A stretch of 64,000 nucleotides of DNA from Liolophura sinensis (taxonomy: Eukaryota; Mollusca; Polyplacophora; Chitonida; Chitonidae), in assembly GCF_032854445.1 (NCBI RefSeq), contig NC_088300.1, forward strand, positions 22,117,608-22,181,607. Reading direction: 5' to 3'. Below, piece by piece: positions 38,597 through 50,817 of the stretch. A model generated the notes under the pieces. The model saw only the letters and a list, made by a program, of their open reading frames with translations. It was not told where the DNA came from and did no database searches. A program made the translations under genes and the position numbers. The first letter of the stretch is position 1. Every line of letters starts with the position of its first letter.

Positions 38597-38830
38597 ATTT
38601 ATTTATTTTTAACACCATGCACGAGGATTTCCGACTTATATAACCGCTGTCGGATTTATGGGGGAAAGAAACCGAGTGTCCCGAGTAAACCACCGCCCTT
38701 AGCCAGCTACTGGAAGAACCTCCTAACTTAAAACCGAGGTCGAAATAGCGAGAACTGGATTCGAACACTTACCGCTTTGGTGAAGGGTTAGAAGGTAGAA
38801 ACGGGTGAGCAGAGGTTTGCACTTGAACCT
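38597..38830 (-). mobile_element. SINE-like element, reverse orientation
   Basis: CTATTTATTTATTTTTAACA then CCATGCACGAGGATTTCC and GGGGGAAAGAAACCGAGTG, CCACCGCCCTTAGCCAGCTA, ending TGGATTCGAACACTTACC. The last part contains a B-box-like GGATTCGAAC region expected near the tRNA-derived head. Confidence 0.55.
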
Positions 38831-40589
38831 ATACAGAAATCAACACATAAAAGTACAGAAGCTTTTCACCTTTCTTCTTGGGACGCAAAACCCAGTTATC
38901 AGTCCAGAAAATCAGTAGACTTCTGTGATGATGTCGACGGTAATATCTGTCAAAACAACTTTGTCGGGGCGAAAGCCCGTATTAAGATCGCTAAGTTAGG
39001 CCCGCTTTCCCGATATGTTCATCGAAGACGTCGTTCGGAGTATTCGCCGCTAAAAACGAAAAATATGCGTAAAATAGAGAGGTTATTAAGTGATGAATTT
39101 TGTTTTTCCATCTTTTGGCATACGTATCTTTCTTCATTGTTCTTTACACTATACTCTCCGTTTTATAATACCTTTTCACGTAACATTAAAAATATCCTCA
39201 GCCGTGTATTTAAGTAAGACCAAGCTAATGTAATACAAAACAGTTGGGCTTTTTCTCCCGCAGCACAGTGTGTTTCTAATGACATCAGTTTCATGGACTA
39301 TCGTAAATGACACGTTAACATGACTACTAAGGATATACAGCAGCAATAAACCAGATTTATGAACATTTATATCAGAGCATCACAGATCTAACCAAGGCTA
39401 TCTGGAAATGTTATGTAAATGTACTGGCGATTTTTTTTTGGATATGTGCCACTTTGTACTGTAAATAACATGGTTGCGACACAGAATTAACCATACCGGT
39501 ATATGTATATATATGTACAGTTCTCAGCGAATCACGGTTCATATAAAATGTAAATTTACTACTTGACAAACAAGACCAACTGCTAAGTTCCCCAGCATAA
39601 GTAGAGATTTTATTAGAGGTGTTTGTTATTAGCATCAATAATACGCCAAGCAGAATCGTCGTTATTCTTTGATCCGTGAGAAAACGATCTGAAAAAAAAA
39701 ATAACAAGTCTGTTTGCTGAGTTTAACAATATGAGTTTGCCCACCTCGTACAGGACCGATGATTACACAGTCTGTAATGGAAAACAGTAAATGCACCAGC
39801 CAAGTACCTCAACCCTGTTTTGGATATAATAAAACATGTAGTTACTTCTTTTTCGGTCGTTAGCTGAAAATAATCCTGCCTCTTTCTACGTCATATAGGG
39901 CATTAGGAGTTAATAGCCTCATTAGAAGTAATTAATGCGTAATATTTACTGCATGTCCGAAATATACCATTCATACAGTTACCAATATGTAAAATATTTT
40001 AAGAGATTTTGCTCGTTTACATTGTTGAAGAAGAAAACAAACAAGAATGAAATATCCGGTATCCAAGTACACCCGCACCCGGAAAATGTCACGGATAAAT
40101 TGAGCAAGCCTGTTTTCGGACTCATAATGTGAAAGCTAGGACAAAACACTGGCTGAAAATGCCAGAGCTTTGTTAAGTCACTTTGCAAGTTTTTAACCGT
40201 TGTCTGGCCATTCTATTAAACGTATCTTAAATCGGATCAGATGCTGCAGATGAATGTCAACAAGTGTACAGCACAGCAAAGGTTATGTTCTCATATAATA
40301 AATGTTTTAGCGCGATTTTACGCCTATCAGAAGGCACAGGCAGAAATTTTAAGTAATTTATTAAAGCTCAAACATTTTGTAAACAAGCAAATTACAAGGT
40401 AATTATTCACCACGATGCAGATGAATCAACCCCACATTGCATCGTATCTTAAGGTCAGGAAACACTGAAGTGAATATTCTAATAAATGTCGTCCAAATCT
40501 TTGCTGATGTATAACTCTCATAAAAGGGATAATATAGTGTGTTCCGATGTAATCTGAGCGGAAGACAACAATGATGTGATGATAAGAAA

Positions 40590-40945
40590 CCATGGCTAAG
40601 TGGTAAAAACAGCTGCCTTGTGAAACGAGGAACCGGGACTACTCTTGTGTTGTGCTAAGCATGAGGACAAGTGGAGCCGTAAAACTTTAAACTACAAAGT
40701 ACCATGACAACGTATGTTGTACAGATGAATTTCACATAGCTAAGCGCTGAAACTGACCCCAGGGCAATGCTCCGTCAGGTGTCACAGCACCGTGATTGCT
40801 AGGTAGGACATCGTGTCTTGTTGACTGGGTTCCGGTGCGGATGCACTAAAAATCTGTCGGTGCAAGGAACGGTTTGCTAGATGGAAATGACCAGCATAAT
40901 GTTAAAAACAACAATAGCTCCCAAACAAGCAAACAAACAAACACA
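40590..40945 (+). mobile_element. SINE-like element with (CAAA)n tail
   Basis: The head ACCATGGCTAAGTGGTAAAA then ACAGCTGCC looks tRNA-derived. The body has GACCCCAGGGCAATGCTCCG and GGTTCCGGTGCGGATGCAC. The tail is AAACAAGCAAACAAACAAAC. The body differs from family 1. Confidence 0.5.
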
Positions 40946-42190
40946 GCCAGGTGTACCCTAATTCAATTCTGGGCCTGTTTTGAATGAATCTTGATGTGAT
41001 CTGTCCCACTGGGTTGTAGGCTAGTGCCTATCCACAGCCTGTGATAGCAATCTCATACGGCTCAGTCAGTAAGAGGTTTTATAAGCCCATATGTGGCCCT
41101 TCTCTCAAGCTTGAGCAGTCTTATGAAAATCAAGGTTATCGCAGACTGGCACTGTTTATGCCTACGTGGCTATGTGTGGTTTTCTCTCTGATAAAAGTAG
41201 CATGAATTATGGACAAAATCCCAGCATTGTTTAGATATTCATGACATAGAACTGTGTGATACATGTAAAATATGATGGAGATTTTCTTCCAGAAACACAA
41301 TTATTTTTATAACCGAACTAACTGGAAGCTGTGTCAAATTCCATCCCTTTTTTGACGTATCAGGATCCAATGTCATAAAAACCTTCCAGCTTGTAATGTG
41401 GTATTTTTACCACCTGGTAAATGACACTTGAGAACTTCTTTGATCTGTTCCAAACACTGCGTGAAAAGGGTTAAAAGTAGACCCATGATATCTTCGATTT
41501 CGCCAGAAAAACTATTTCTTCTAGTTGTAATCGTTTAAAACAATGTAAAACAATTTTCTCTTAATCCTCTGATTACTGTAATTAAATTTGATATATTTGG
41601 TGCAACTGTATTTATCCGACACCAGTGTTTGGATGCTATCTTTTTTGTTACCGAACATGTTTAGATGTACATGGGTTACGTGATAATCAAAGAATTATGT
41701 GAATGAATTATACTGGCTTTGAAATACTCGTTATAATTGTTGAAAATCTATTTTTTCTCTTTCGATGAATTGACAAGCTTCAAACAGCAAGAAGACATGT
41801 TCTGAATACTAGTCGGCGTGGTCCACAATATGGCTTTTTTCCACGAGTTTGACAGGTTCAGGGGAGGTAACTCTAGACAGAAATACCCTGCTCAAGGTGC
41901 TGTTAAAAAAAACCCACAACTGACATGTGACTTAAGTTTGCCATTTAAGCCTTTTTTACGTGTCAAACGTCGTGTAACTAAAAATGCCTGACTTTTGTTA
42001 GTATCGATTCCTAAAGTATGCTTAAAGATCGTAAATTTATATGCAGTTTTGTTATCCCAAGCTTACTGAAAACGCTAATTAGCTTTAACATCGTCAAAAA
42101 TCGCCTTAAACCAAACGGTAGAAATGTAGTTTATATCGCATTTTTGAATTTAAAAAAAAAGTGTTGTCACTGTCAGTGTTGAGGAGAACT
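40946..42190. other. Intronic, nothing recognised
   Basis: AT-rich intronic sequence of globin 1 with no repeat or open frame I can support. Confidence 0.4.
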
Positions 42191-42217
42191 TATTTACTTG
42201 TGCAGCATGTATGTACG

Positions 42218-42505
42218 CCTGTTCATGAATAGGACGCTGTGTCAGCTGGCGCATATTCATGGTTAGGACGCCGTGTCAGTTGACGCCTGTTCATGGGTAG
42301 GGCGCCGTGTCAGTTGACGCCTGTTCATGAGTATGACGCCGTGTCAGTTGACGCCTGTTCATGGGTGCCAGTTGACACATATTCATGGGTAGGACGCAGT
42401 GCTAGTTGACGCCTGTTCATGTGTATGACGCCGTGACAGCTGAAGCCTGTTCATGGGTTGGACGCCGTGTCAGTTAACAACTGTTCATGGGTTCATGGCC
42501 GTGTC
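42218..42505 (+). repeat. 34-bp minisatellite, about nine units
   Basis: The unit is about GCCTGTTCATGGGTAGGACG plus CCGTGTCAGTTGAC, 34 bp, with exact spacing between 42255 and 42289. One unit is shortened (TTCATGGGTGCCAGTTGAC) and the last is disrupted. It lies inside globin 1 intron 1. Confidence 0.85.
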
Positions 42506-44311
42506 AGCATTCACATCTGAATTCGATCTGATGGATTCTTCCTTTTAGCACTGACCCTCGTTTTCCCGACTGAACGCTCATTATCTGACCTGGTTAACAC
42601 ATTATCGGGTATCACAGGCCTATTCATCACTCCGTACATACACGTAGTTAGCTGCTCAAATACTGATCTCATTTGTGTTGTAGAACATCGCCAATTATCC
42701 CCGCCTCGGATTCCCCATGGTCCATTGCAAAGCTTTAAACCATGGAATAAACTAATTTCATGCAAAAGAATGGTGACACTAGATAGAATGAAGCCTGATG
42801 TTTATAGTCGATAACATTCAAGAATGGTGACAGGAAGTAATAAAAAAAATGGTGAAATAAAGAAGTTAGCACTGAAGCAATTACGCTATATATCGTGGGG
42901 TATACTTTCAGATGACACTAAATTGTGTATTGTTTTAATTTCACTGAACAAAACCGAATACAGAGAGCGATTACGTAGGAGATCATTAAATAGCCTAGTT
43001 TCTTTTCTCGTACGATTAACATGATGAACAGCTTGATCTGAATATTTATGATTTATATGCAATAAACTGTAATGTTGAACTGAGGGGACATCTCGCGTGA
43101 TGGAAATCATTTGATGGAGATGACACAAAAAAATGCTCTCTCTCACACACACAGAGGAGCAGTGGGAATTGTAGAACAGGAGCACTGAGAATTTTACAAT
43201 ATTCAAGGTTTGCTTCTGCTTTTTGCTCCCCGCTCAATGTTACAATATTAAATCTATATACGCTCTGATGGTAAATTCGTCCCGACAATAGCTTTCCGCA
43301 CTAAAACACTTGGATCATTTCCTTACCACACAAGAACCGGATATCGATTTTCTTTGATGTAGGGGGCTAAGCATTGTTTCCGCTTCTTCTCTTGAATACA
43401 GAGAAAGTTGCTCGATTTCCTGAAAGCGTTCACTCGTGTCAGATCATGTGTGAAGACCTTCCACATTTGATTTCGCCATATACACCGAATAGGCCAGAAA
43501 GTCAAATGCCATTCCAAAGCTGTGCCATACATACGTTTTGCCATGTGCTGTTATTAGTAAACATCTTTAAGTGGTGTTGAACACCTTAATATCAGGTTAT
43601 TCACCAACAAGATTAGTCGAAGCGTGTCCATTCAAGTATTCGAATAAAAAAACCAGATCACATGTCGGTTATGGAAATATCAAAGTTATACAACAAAATT
43701 AATTTGGCCATCCACTGTGAACATGTACCTTATCAAGCCAAACCTTGTTAGCGTCATGATTTCCATGTCTTTCTTGAAAGCACTGCGGATTTATCCAGGA
43801 TATTTAGAATTGCACTCATAAGGCACAACTTCGTAAATCTACATTAAAGTGTTAGGTCACGGGAAATTTAATTCTGAAGCAACACAAATTTAAGTTTCTA
43901 GCAGCTTGCTATTTCACTTGGTGTTCAAGAATACATCAGGTATGACGAATTGCCAGGTTTAGGGGTTGAGTTAGGCCGACAAACGCAAAGCCGCCAAATA
44001 TCTATCCAGCATCACTGATAGATACGTTACTGATGTAAATGTGTTGATCTGAACTGACGCAGTCTAAACAGCTAATCATGATTAGATGAATATGAATAAA
44101 AAAAATCTGAGGTCTTGTTTTTGACGGAGGGAGGGTTTCGATGAAATGCAAGCAAAGCACTATCTGTAATTGATCGTGTTTTGCTTCTCAACCCAAATAC
44201 ATATATAATATGTCCAGTGATAAACTTTTATGGTCTTTTTTTACCTTCAGGGCAAAATGGTACGTGTCTTTTCTGCTCCACTTTTAAATGAGTTTAGGCT
44301 TTGGTCTTCTT
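42506..44311. other. Intronic, nothing recognised
   Basis: Several short overlapping frames on both strands (42.5-43.6 kb), none with family resemblance. Confidence 0.4.
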
Positions 44312-44430
44312 ATTATTTCAAGAAAATACACATCTGAATTTTATGTTTTTATGCTTCAAATTATTTTAAGGAAATGCACATCTGTATTTTCTGATCCAGT
44401 TATAAATGCATTTTTTTCTTTCTGTCATCA
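44312..44430 (+). repeat. Two decayed copies of the exon 2 start, just before the real acceptor
   Basis: ATTATTTCAAGAAAATACAC then ATCTG (44312) and TTATTTTAAGGAAATGCACA then TCTG (44361) are near-copies of the first bases of exon 2 (TTATTTCAAGAAAATGCACA then TCTG at 44433). The two upstream copies lack a usable polypyrimidine-AG acceptor directly before them and meet stop codons soon after, so they look like non-functional duplications of the exon edge. Confidence 0.7.
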
Positions 44431-44431
44431 G

Positions 44432-44663
44432 GTTATTTCAAGAAAATGCACATCTGACAAAACTGTTCAGAGGATTCAAGGAGCTGGATAACGCAGACGA
44501 CATGAGGGAGAATGAAATGTTTGAGCACCACGCAACATTGGTGATGACCACGCTGGACGAGGCCTTCTCCCATCTCGACAATCTGGACTTTGTCGTAGAC
44601 TTATTACATAAAACTGGTTCAACGCATCGGAAGTTTGGTGGATTTTTGCCAAATTTGTTCTGG
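44432..44663 (+). CDS. Globin 1, exon 2 of 3 (haem pocket)
   Basis: The acceptor TTTCTTTCTGTCATCAG precedes the exon and the donor TGG|GTAAGT follows it. It encodes the end of Arg67 and residues 68-144: helix B end to mid helix G. Aligned to myoglobin without gaps through the CD corner, Phe79 is CD1 and His100 is the distal E7 His (of EHHATLVM). His132 (TGSTHRKF) is the proximal F8 His. E7 to F8 spacing is 32, as in neuroglobin rather than the 29 of myoglobin. The exon ends 12 residues after F8, exactly at G7.0, phase 0. All haem-contact residues expected of a working globin are present. Confidence 0.92.
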
Positions 44664-47537
44664 GTAAGTGTCGTTGAGTTTTCCAGATAAAGTAAGCGGA
44701 ATGGTTTTCGTGCATATTTAAGGGCTCATAGCAGACTTAAAGTATTAGTGTCCAGATTGGTTATTTATTCATAATTAGCTACCCCGATAAATATTGTTAA
44801 AGTGAGGGTAAAAAAAATATTGAAAAAAGTACAGTTATCTGAGTGATATGACATTAAAATTGCTATATAATGAAGCTGGGTTTATGCATTTTTCCCCTCC
44901 CACACTCGGTGTCTCCGACAAATGACGTCATACAAGTCCAAGCTTCACGAGCTGTCCGGACTTCGCCATTTAGTTCAGTGTTCACAAAGCCTCACAAATC
45001 ACAGTGCCCGAATAATATTGCTTATGACTGTTCTTGAGTGACAGTTTGGAAAGGTCTGTTCCTGGAAAACACCTTAGTATCAAACTTTAGACGTTCAACT
45101 CAAAATACATTACTGATAGATTCTAACAAGAGCCATTGTTCGGAAAAAGCGTGAGGGATTGGTTGGGGTTTAACGTCGTACGTAATTTTTCAGTCATATG
45201 ATGACGAAGGGATCCTTAGAGTGCATGTAATGTTCCTCCTTGTTGCAGGACGAATTTCCACCGCTCTTTTATCTAGTGCTGCTTCACTGAGACGGTGCCC
45301 CGCTCGATCCATTATACTGATACGGGTCAGCCAGTCGTTGCACTATCCCCTTCATGCTGAATTCGGAAAAAAAGAACTATGTGATGAGTGTAGTTTAGGA
45401 TTATATTCTCTTTTTGTTTTGGTGGGGTGCAATAAACACTCCTGTACAACGTAAAAGAAGCCAGTACTTCGATGATATTCTGATCATTTATTTACGAGTT
45501 ATGCCTAACGCATAGAATAATTGCCTGTAAATGGCAACTAAGTCACAAGGGACTGTTGGTGTCAGAAGGGCAAAACTGCGTTGGCGTTTGTGGCGCTCAA
45601 GTGCCTGGCCCTATGGGCTCGCCCTCGATATATATTCGACCTGCACTACGGAGAACAGCATATCGACCAAGATACGCGTCAAAACACGACTGGCAAATGC
45701 GATATCGATCCGTTCCACGAGGCCTCATTCGCAACCATTCCCATGCCTGCCCGCGTGTCGCCTAACCTAGGCTGTGCCAAATATTGACCAACGCAATAAA
45801 TGAAAGGATTACTGTGAACATCTGGGCTGGATAATAGGCGCTTGTCACTGGGGTGTCATCTCGGACGATAACAAGTTAGGGAATATTTCCAATTCTTGCT
45901 GGAGGCTGCCTGACCTTGCCTTGGGAGTTAAGTAATTTCTCCTCTACATTTAGACGTAAGCTGATTGGAGAGATAGCCCCAGCAGGGAAAAACGTCCCAG
46001 AACGAGGCTAACCTGACGAGGTCTGCACACTACTGTCACTTTACCGCCATATCTGTAATTAGACGGCGTTGTCCTCAGATTAATAACTATCAAGTCTGAG
46101 AAAACGCGGTTAGCAGACGCCGATGTTTTGTGGTTGTTTGTAATAAAGCGTCAAAAGCCGTTGTCGACAACAACGCCTGCACAACAGCGATGACAACAAC
46201 CAAAGGATATTTTTTTTAATAAATAATAAATTTTTTTTTTATTCCATTGTGAAAATTCGGACTTCTTTTTCCTGCGTAACAGCGATTCGGATCGAATCTT
46301 GACTGACCTTTGTTCTCTCGCACTCGGTTTTACCACAAAGCAATACTGCGTCTTGCAAACTTTGGCTTTGGAGGCCAGACGAAAACAATTTTTAAAAAGT
46401 TAGCCAGAAATTTGGAGATGATGACTTTGATAGCAAACTTAATCACAGATTGAGTATTATATTTGAAAAAGCTCTGATAAAGTACAAAGGGACCCCAAAG
46501 CACACTTTGGCTGACCGAGTTCACGAGAACTTTAAACATGCAATGAAGAGTAATATTTATACAACTCCCAACTCCACGCCACATCTGCAGGAGAACTTGA
46601 TATGTCTGGGTTTTCGTTATAACAGTCAACTGTGGGAGGCCAAACCAGTATCATAGAGTAGAAAATTATAACACTGGTCTACTGAAAAAGTAGTATTTTT
46701 ACCACTGACGTTTGCTGTGACAACCTATCGCCTTAAATAGAGTGAAAGGTTTACTTAAGGAACAGGCTGTGTATGCACACACACCAGGGCCTACTTTACT
46801 AGTTCCTTTCTATATAAGTATGCATTGATGTATGTGACAAAAATTCAGTCAGACAATACCAGGGCTTATTTAAAGGCTGCTACATAACTTGTCCCCTGGG
46901 TAAAAAATTGACTCTGTTGAAGACGATAGGTTATCGCCGCAACGTCAGGGATAAATATACTATTTTTCCATTAGACTAGTTTTTTAGTTGCTAACCTGCA
47001 TGTCTTATAACCTTCATTGTTACACAGTTTCATAGACATTATACAACTCAAGGAACCTGAAGTGAGAGTTTTATTACCCATTGTCCGCATAAAGTATTAT
47101 AGTGAATTGATCCGGTAGAAGACAACAAAGATGCTTTCGTGAATATTTTTGAAATTTGAAGAATACGAATGATTGTTGTGTGAATGAGATAAAGAAATGC
47201 TTGATGAAAAAAAAAAGTCACGGAATACAAAAACAGTTGAGTTTACAATAAAATAGGAATAGAATAAAATACCGAATTTACGAAGCACTGGATAATTTAA
47301 ACAATGGTATTTTATTAATTCTTCATACTTTAATAAGCATTTTATAGCAGAAACGTCACTTTAATAACTTCAGGTACCGTGCAGGACAGCATGTGCGTGA
47401 TTTCTTACTACTGAATTAGCTGGATCAATTAACGAATAATTAAGTTGAGCTTATGTTTTTGCCGTGTAAATTTTGTAATTTTGTCACTGATTGTATCAAA
47501 CAGCAGCAATTTACGATTGTTCTCTTCCTACTTCCAG
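44664..47537 (+). other. Globin 1 intron 2 (2.9 kb)
   Basis: GT...AG, phase 0, position G7.0. It holds a family 2 SINE-like element (45.16-45.37 kb). A locally GC-rich stretch at 45530-45790 has all three forward frames open, but I find no consistent protein there. Confidence 0.75.
45157..45365 (-). mobile_element. SINE-like family 2, reverse copy
   Basis: GGTTTAACGTCGTACGTAAT then TTTTCAGTCATATGATGACG and AAGGGATCC, ending CATTATACTGATACGGGTCA then GCCAGTCGTTGCA. The end matches CATTATACTGACACCTGGCC then AACCAGTC at 58092. The open frame at 45221-45454 is part of it. Confidence 0.6.
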
Positions 47538-47720
47538 AATATGGAGCAACCGTTCCTGGACGCCATCAAGTTAACGTTAGGCGATGCGTACACGGAAAGT
47601 ATAGAGGAGATATATAAACTGGCTATAAAATTCATACTTCAGTCCCTGAAAGACGGATTTACGACGTCTGAAGAAACCGGCCAAGAGAACTCTACTGTAC
47701 CACCTGAACCGACCGAGTGA
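47538..47720 (+). CDS. Globin 1, exon 3 of 3
   Basis: The acceptor CTACTTCCAG precedes AATATGGAGC. It encodes residues 145-204: the rest of helix G (MEQPFLDAIKLTLGD), helix H (SIEEIYKLAIKFILQSLKDG) and a polar tail rich in Glu, Thr and Pro, then TGA. Helix H is complete, and the tail is 14 residues longer than that of globin 2. I see no AATAAA close downstream; the first clear one is near 49076, so the 3' end is uncertain. Confidence 0.9.
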   Translation, partial: NMEQPFLDAIKLTLGDAYTESIEEIYKLAIKFILQSLKDGFTTSEETGQENSTVPPEPTE

Positions 47721-50340
47721 TGAGTGGCAAAACTCTACACGATACTGACTAGAGAAAGATTTCCACAATGAAGAAAATCCTTAATGGCGACCATATGCCA
47801 TAGACAAAGAATGAAGTCTGCAAAGTTAAGCCTCTTTAAAAAGGATTTTATACTCTCGTAATCGAAATACAGAGAAACCATTGTATTAAGTGGATCGAAG
47901 GCATCGTCATGCTAAATGGGAATTAAGATACAGTGATAAAGTCAAAGGTCATTTACAATACAGTTATTCTGGAAGCTATGATCGGATTATGACAGAACAC
48001 AGCAGATCATCGTACCGGGGATCTGCACTGCATAGATATCACTTCCTCATATGAAACGAACAGATTGTGTGGTGTATTCCGGGTATGGCAAATTGGTGAC
48101 AGCATACATGAATTACGGTGGCAAAGGATGTACAAAGTCCTAATGGTATAGTGTTTATTTTGTGTGAGAATTGACAAGTATATTGTTTAAAGCGATGCAA
48201 AACAAAAACAAAACAAACAACACAATAACAACAAATATTTTATGTCCATATTATCACGGTATTTACACTTGAACGTTCGGATCTTTTATTTATTAATGTA
48301 TTCAGAAATAGTCTAAAGTATAATGTGGCATGGACATGTAAATAACCTTGCATGTTTCATCGTTGGTGAACTGTTATGGGACTTTTTATGCTCTGGCATT
48401 TGGAATGCCCTTGGAGAGGCTGGTACACCACACACCACACACCGGCGTGCAATGGTAAGGGTTATGGTTTGTAAACTCAAGGAGCATTTCATTTCATGGC
48501 TGCCGAAGACGCGCGTAGGATCATTAGCCCGGAATTATAACGGAGCGGTGCCTCAGTTCCAGTGTAGATGAACTTGTTGCCTGTTGATGACGGATGGGAT
48601 AGCTAGTAGCTTCCAATTATGGTAAATTAACACGAACACCTAACGATGCCTTGGGGAAAATCCATGTGTTTATCGCTTTGGGGGAATCTGTGTGTTTATC
48701 GCTATCTCATTAGCCAAGTACATCGGTCCACTTCACTGTGCGTATGGACATGGATATCGCTTTGGGATGGAAACCGTTAATTTTTCCATAGTTTTTAAAG
48801 GCTGACGGTAACCACTGGAAATGTATCCAAATCTTTCATCGCCTAAACATTTCCACGGTTTGGTCAATGCATCCATCCAGTTCGTAACGGCCGCCGCGTT
48901 TGTTTGACGTATATAGATGAATACTTGTATGTATGTGTATAAATTAACCATGGCCTTATAACTCGATTGTGTAAGCTGCATCCTCTAGGAGAAATGACCG
49001 CCTAATGCACTCAGCGGCTACGGGGAGTTAACGTGATAGTTCATCAATACTAGGTGGTAATAACACCCTGGTGCGAATAAATTACATGTACTTGGTCGGA
49101 TTTTAATCCTGAATGGTGTTGCTTATATCTGTTCTTGGCAGCTAGGCTTCATTCGTGTCAAAGGTTTGTAACAACTCCCCTTCTCACATTTCCATACTAC
49201 TATACGGACTGGGAAAGTAAAATCCTCGAGGGGATTTCTCATGAAAGGGATGTTCTCGTGAAAGGGATGTTCTCATGAATGGTATTTTCCCATTGGTAAT
49301 ACTGAACACACACATTTGCAACCAAGCATTAATCAATCAAACTGTTTGTTGTGGCACGAATTCAGTGTCAAACCTGTCTGGTTTAAACCAACCTTAATGA
49401 AAGTAAAAGCCGTGTATTGGTGGCAGGAAAAATGGCTTTCTATGAAAGCAAAAACCCAACAAACAAAATCGCCCATCCAGTGAATTTGTCCCTGACGTTC
49501 ACTGGTTCGATCAAGCTTTGTAAACAAAACTTAACATTCGTGTCATACAAATGTTACGATCCAGGTTAGCACATCTTCGCCTTTTCTCTGAGGTACATGT
49601 TTTTGTAAAGACGTGAGGATTTGCTTAGGACACCCTCTGGAAACCGATTATGAAACACAATAGTCCAAAACGAAAGACTGTGTAACATTCATAAAATGTA
49701 TTTCCTTTATTTTATCTGGATTGGAATACATTACATTTTTCATTGTTCAACAGCGAATACCTATATTTGATCCCGATCTGACGACTGACATAGACTACCT
49801 TGTCAGTATGCGGAGTTACATATTTACAAAATGGTTATATGCCGAAAATTGGTCTGATGCTATATAGTGAGAGGACAAGAAATGTAGAGTGGATCACAGC
49901 CTCATAAACCTTAACAGTAATAACAGTATATCGGAAGTACAGACTGATTACTACATGTAATAGAGAATGATTAACTATACAGGATAATATCTTATATTAA
50001 CAGTTATACTTGTATCAAAGCAACCTTATTGTAACGTTGGTGAGATAATTAACATGTGATGCAGATATACTGCGTGCAGTCGGCCACACTTGTTAACCTC
50101 GAATGTTCAACTTCCCCTTTCAGAAAAAAAGAACTATCTTCTATGTTCTTGTGTAATCTTTTTGGTAAACGGCCTTGAAGTAAGTGGCTGCGAAAAGGCT
50201 AATATAAGATTTTCACTGACACTTTGGTATACCAGGTTGAACGCAAACTAGGATTAAGACTTGTGCTTGATAACGAATGAGTATTCTGAAACATAAAGTG
50301 TTAGTGAATGAATAACGATTAGGCGAGGATAACACGGTTA
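47721..50340. other. Convergent intergenic region, left part
   Basis: Sequence downstream of globin 1. It holds a 27-bp doublet (ATCCATGTGTTTATCGCTTT type, 48660-48705) and a 17-bp triplet (TCTCATGAAAGGGATGT type, 49237-49285). AATAAA at about 49076 could be a distal polyadenylation signal. There is no gene. Confidence 0.45.
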
Positions 50341-50814
50341 AGGCCCCGTCACACCTACACTTACGACAAGCTAGGACAACATGCGAGCGAAAAATTGCGC
50401 GTAATTGTCGTAAATCTTGGAATGATCGTACGACACGCCGTCAGTGCGAATCTTGGCGAATCTGAAAATGTATCAGGTGATCGCAAGGCGGTCGTAATAG
50501 TCACAGGTGATTTATGCGCATGCACAAAGGCCAATTGCAATCAGTTGCGATCTACATAAATTATCACTAACCTTAATCTGCCGGGCTTTGTTGTACGAGC
50601 TACGCACATACGAGGATCGCAAACGATCTTCATGAATCGTATGCGCTTTTTTGTCACATTTTTTTGTCAATTTCATGCACTCTCGTGACTACCACTGATA
50701 TACTGGTGTCCTAAAAGAGTCGATCTATCAGTATAGGTGTCACTGGAAACGATTTCTTGGGTTTCAGTCAGGCTTAATCAGCCGGGTAGTCGTAGGTGTG
50801 GTGTGACTGAGGCT
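50341..50814. mobile_element. Non-autonomous TIR DNA transposon (474 bp) with TTA target duplication
   Basis: The left end AGGCCCCGTCACACCTACAC then TTACGAC pairs with the reverse complement of the right end, AGCCTCAGTCACACCACACC then TACGAC, with a few mismatches. TTA lies directly outside both ends (50338-50340 and 50815-50817). A 3-bp TTA duplication is typical of PIF/Harbinger elements, so this is probably a Harbinger-type MITE. It contains many TCGTA/TACGA words and no open frame. Confidence 0.7.
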
Positions 50815-50817
50815 TTA

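Larger units (their letters stand above)
22059..44431 (+). other. Globin 1 intron 1 (22.4 kb)
   Basis: GT...AG intron, phase 2, at globin position B12.2. Its length is unusual for a globin gene. It contains SINEs (26.2, 28.4, 37.4, 37.7, 38.6, 40.6 kb), dispersed repeat X as an inverted pair (34.1-35.0 kb), a 34-bp minisatellite (42.2 kb), a C-run at 26518-26529 and several unassigned open frames. I saw no further globin-like exon in it, and no other recognisable gene. Confidence 0.7.

Noticed and set aside
45531-45790. Coding exon in a GC-rich block with three open frames
   Set aside because: No single frame gives a recognisable protein; a Cys-rich reading (GQNCVGVCGA) is too short to assign and it lies inside globin 1 intron 2.
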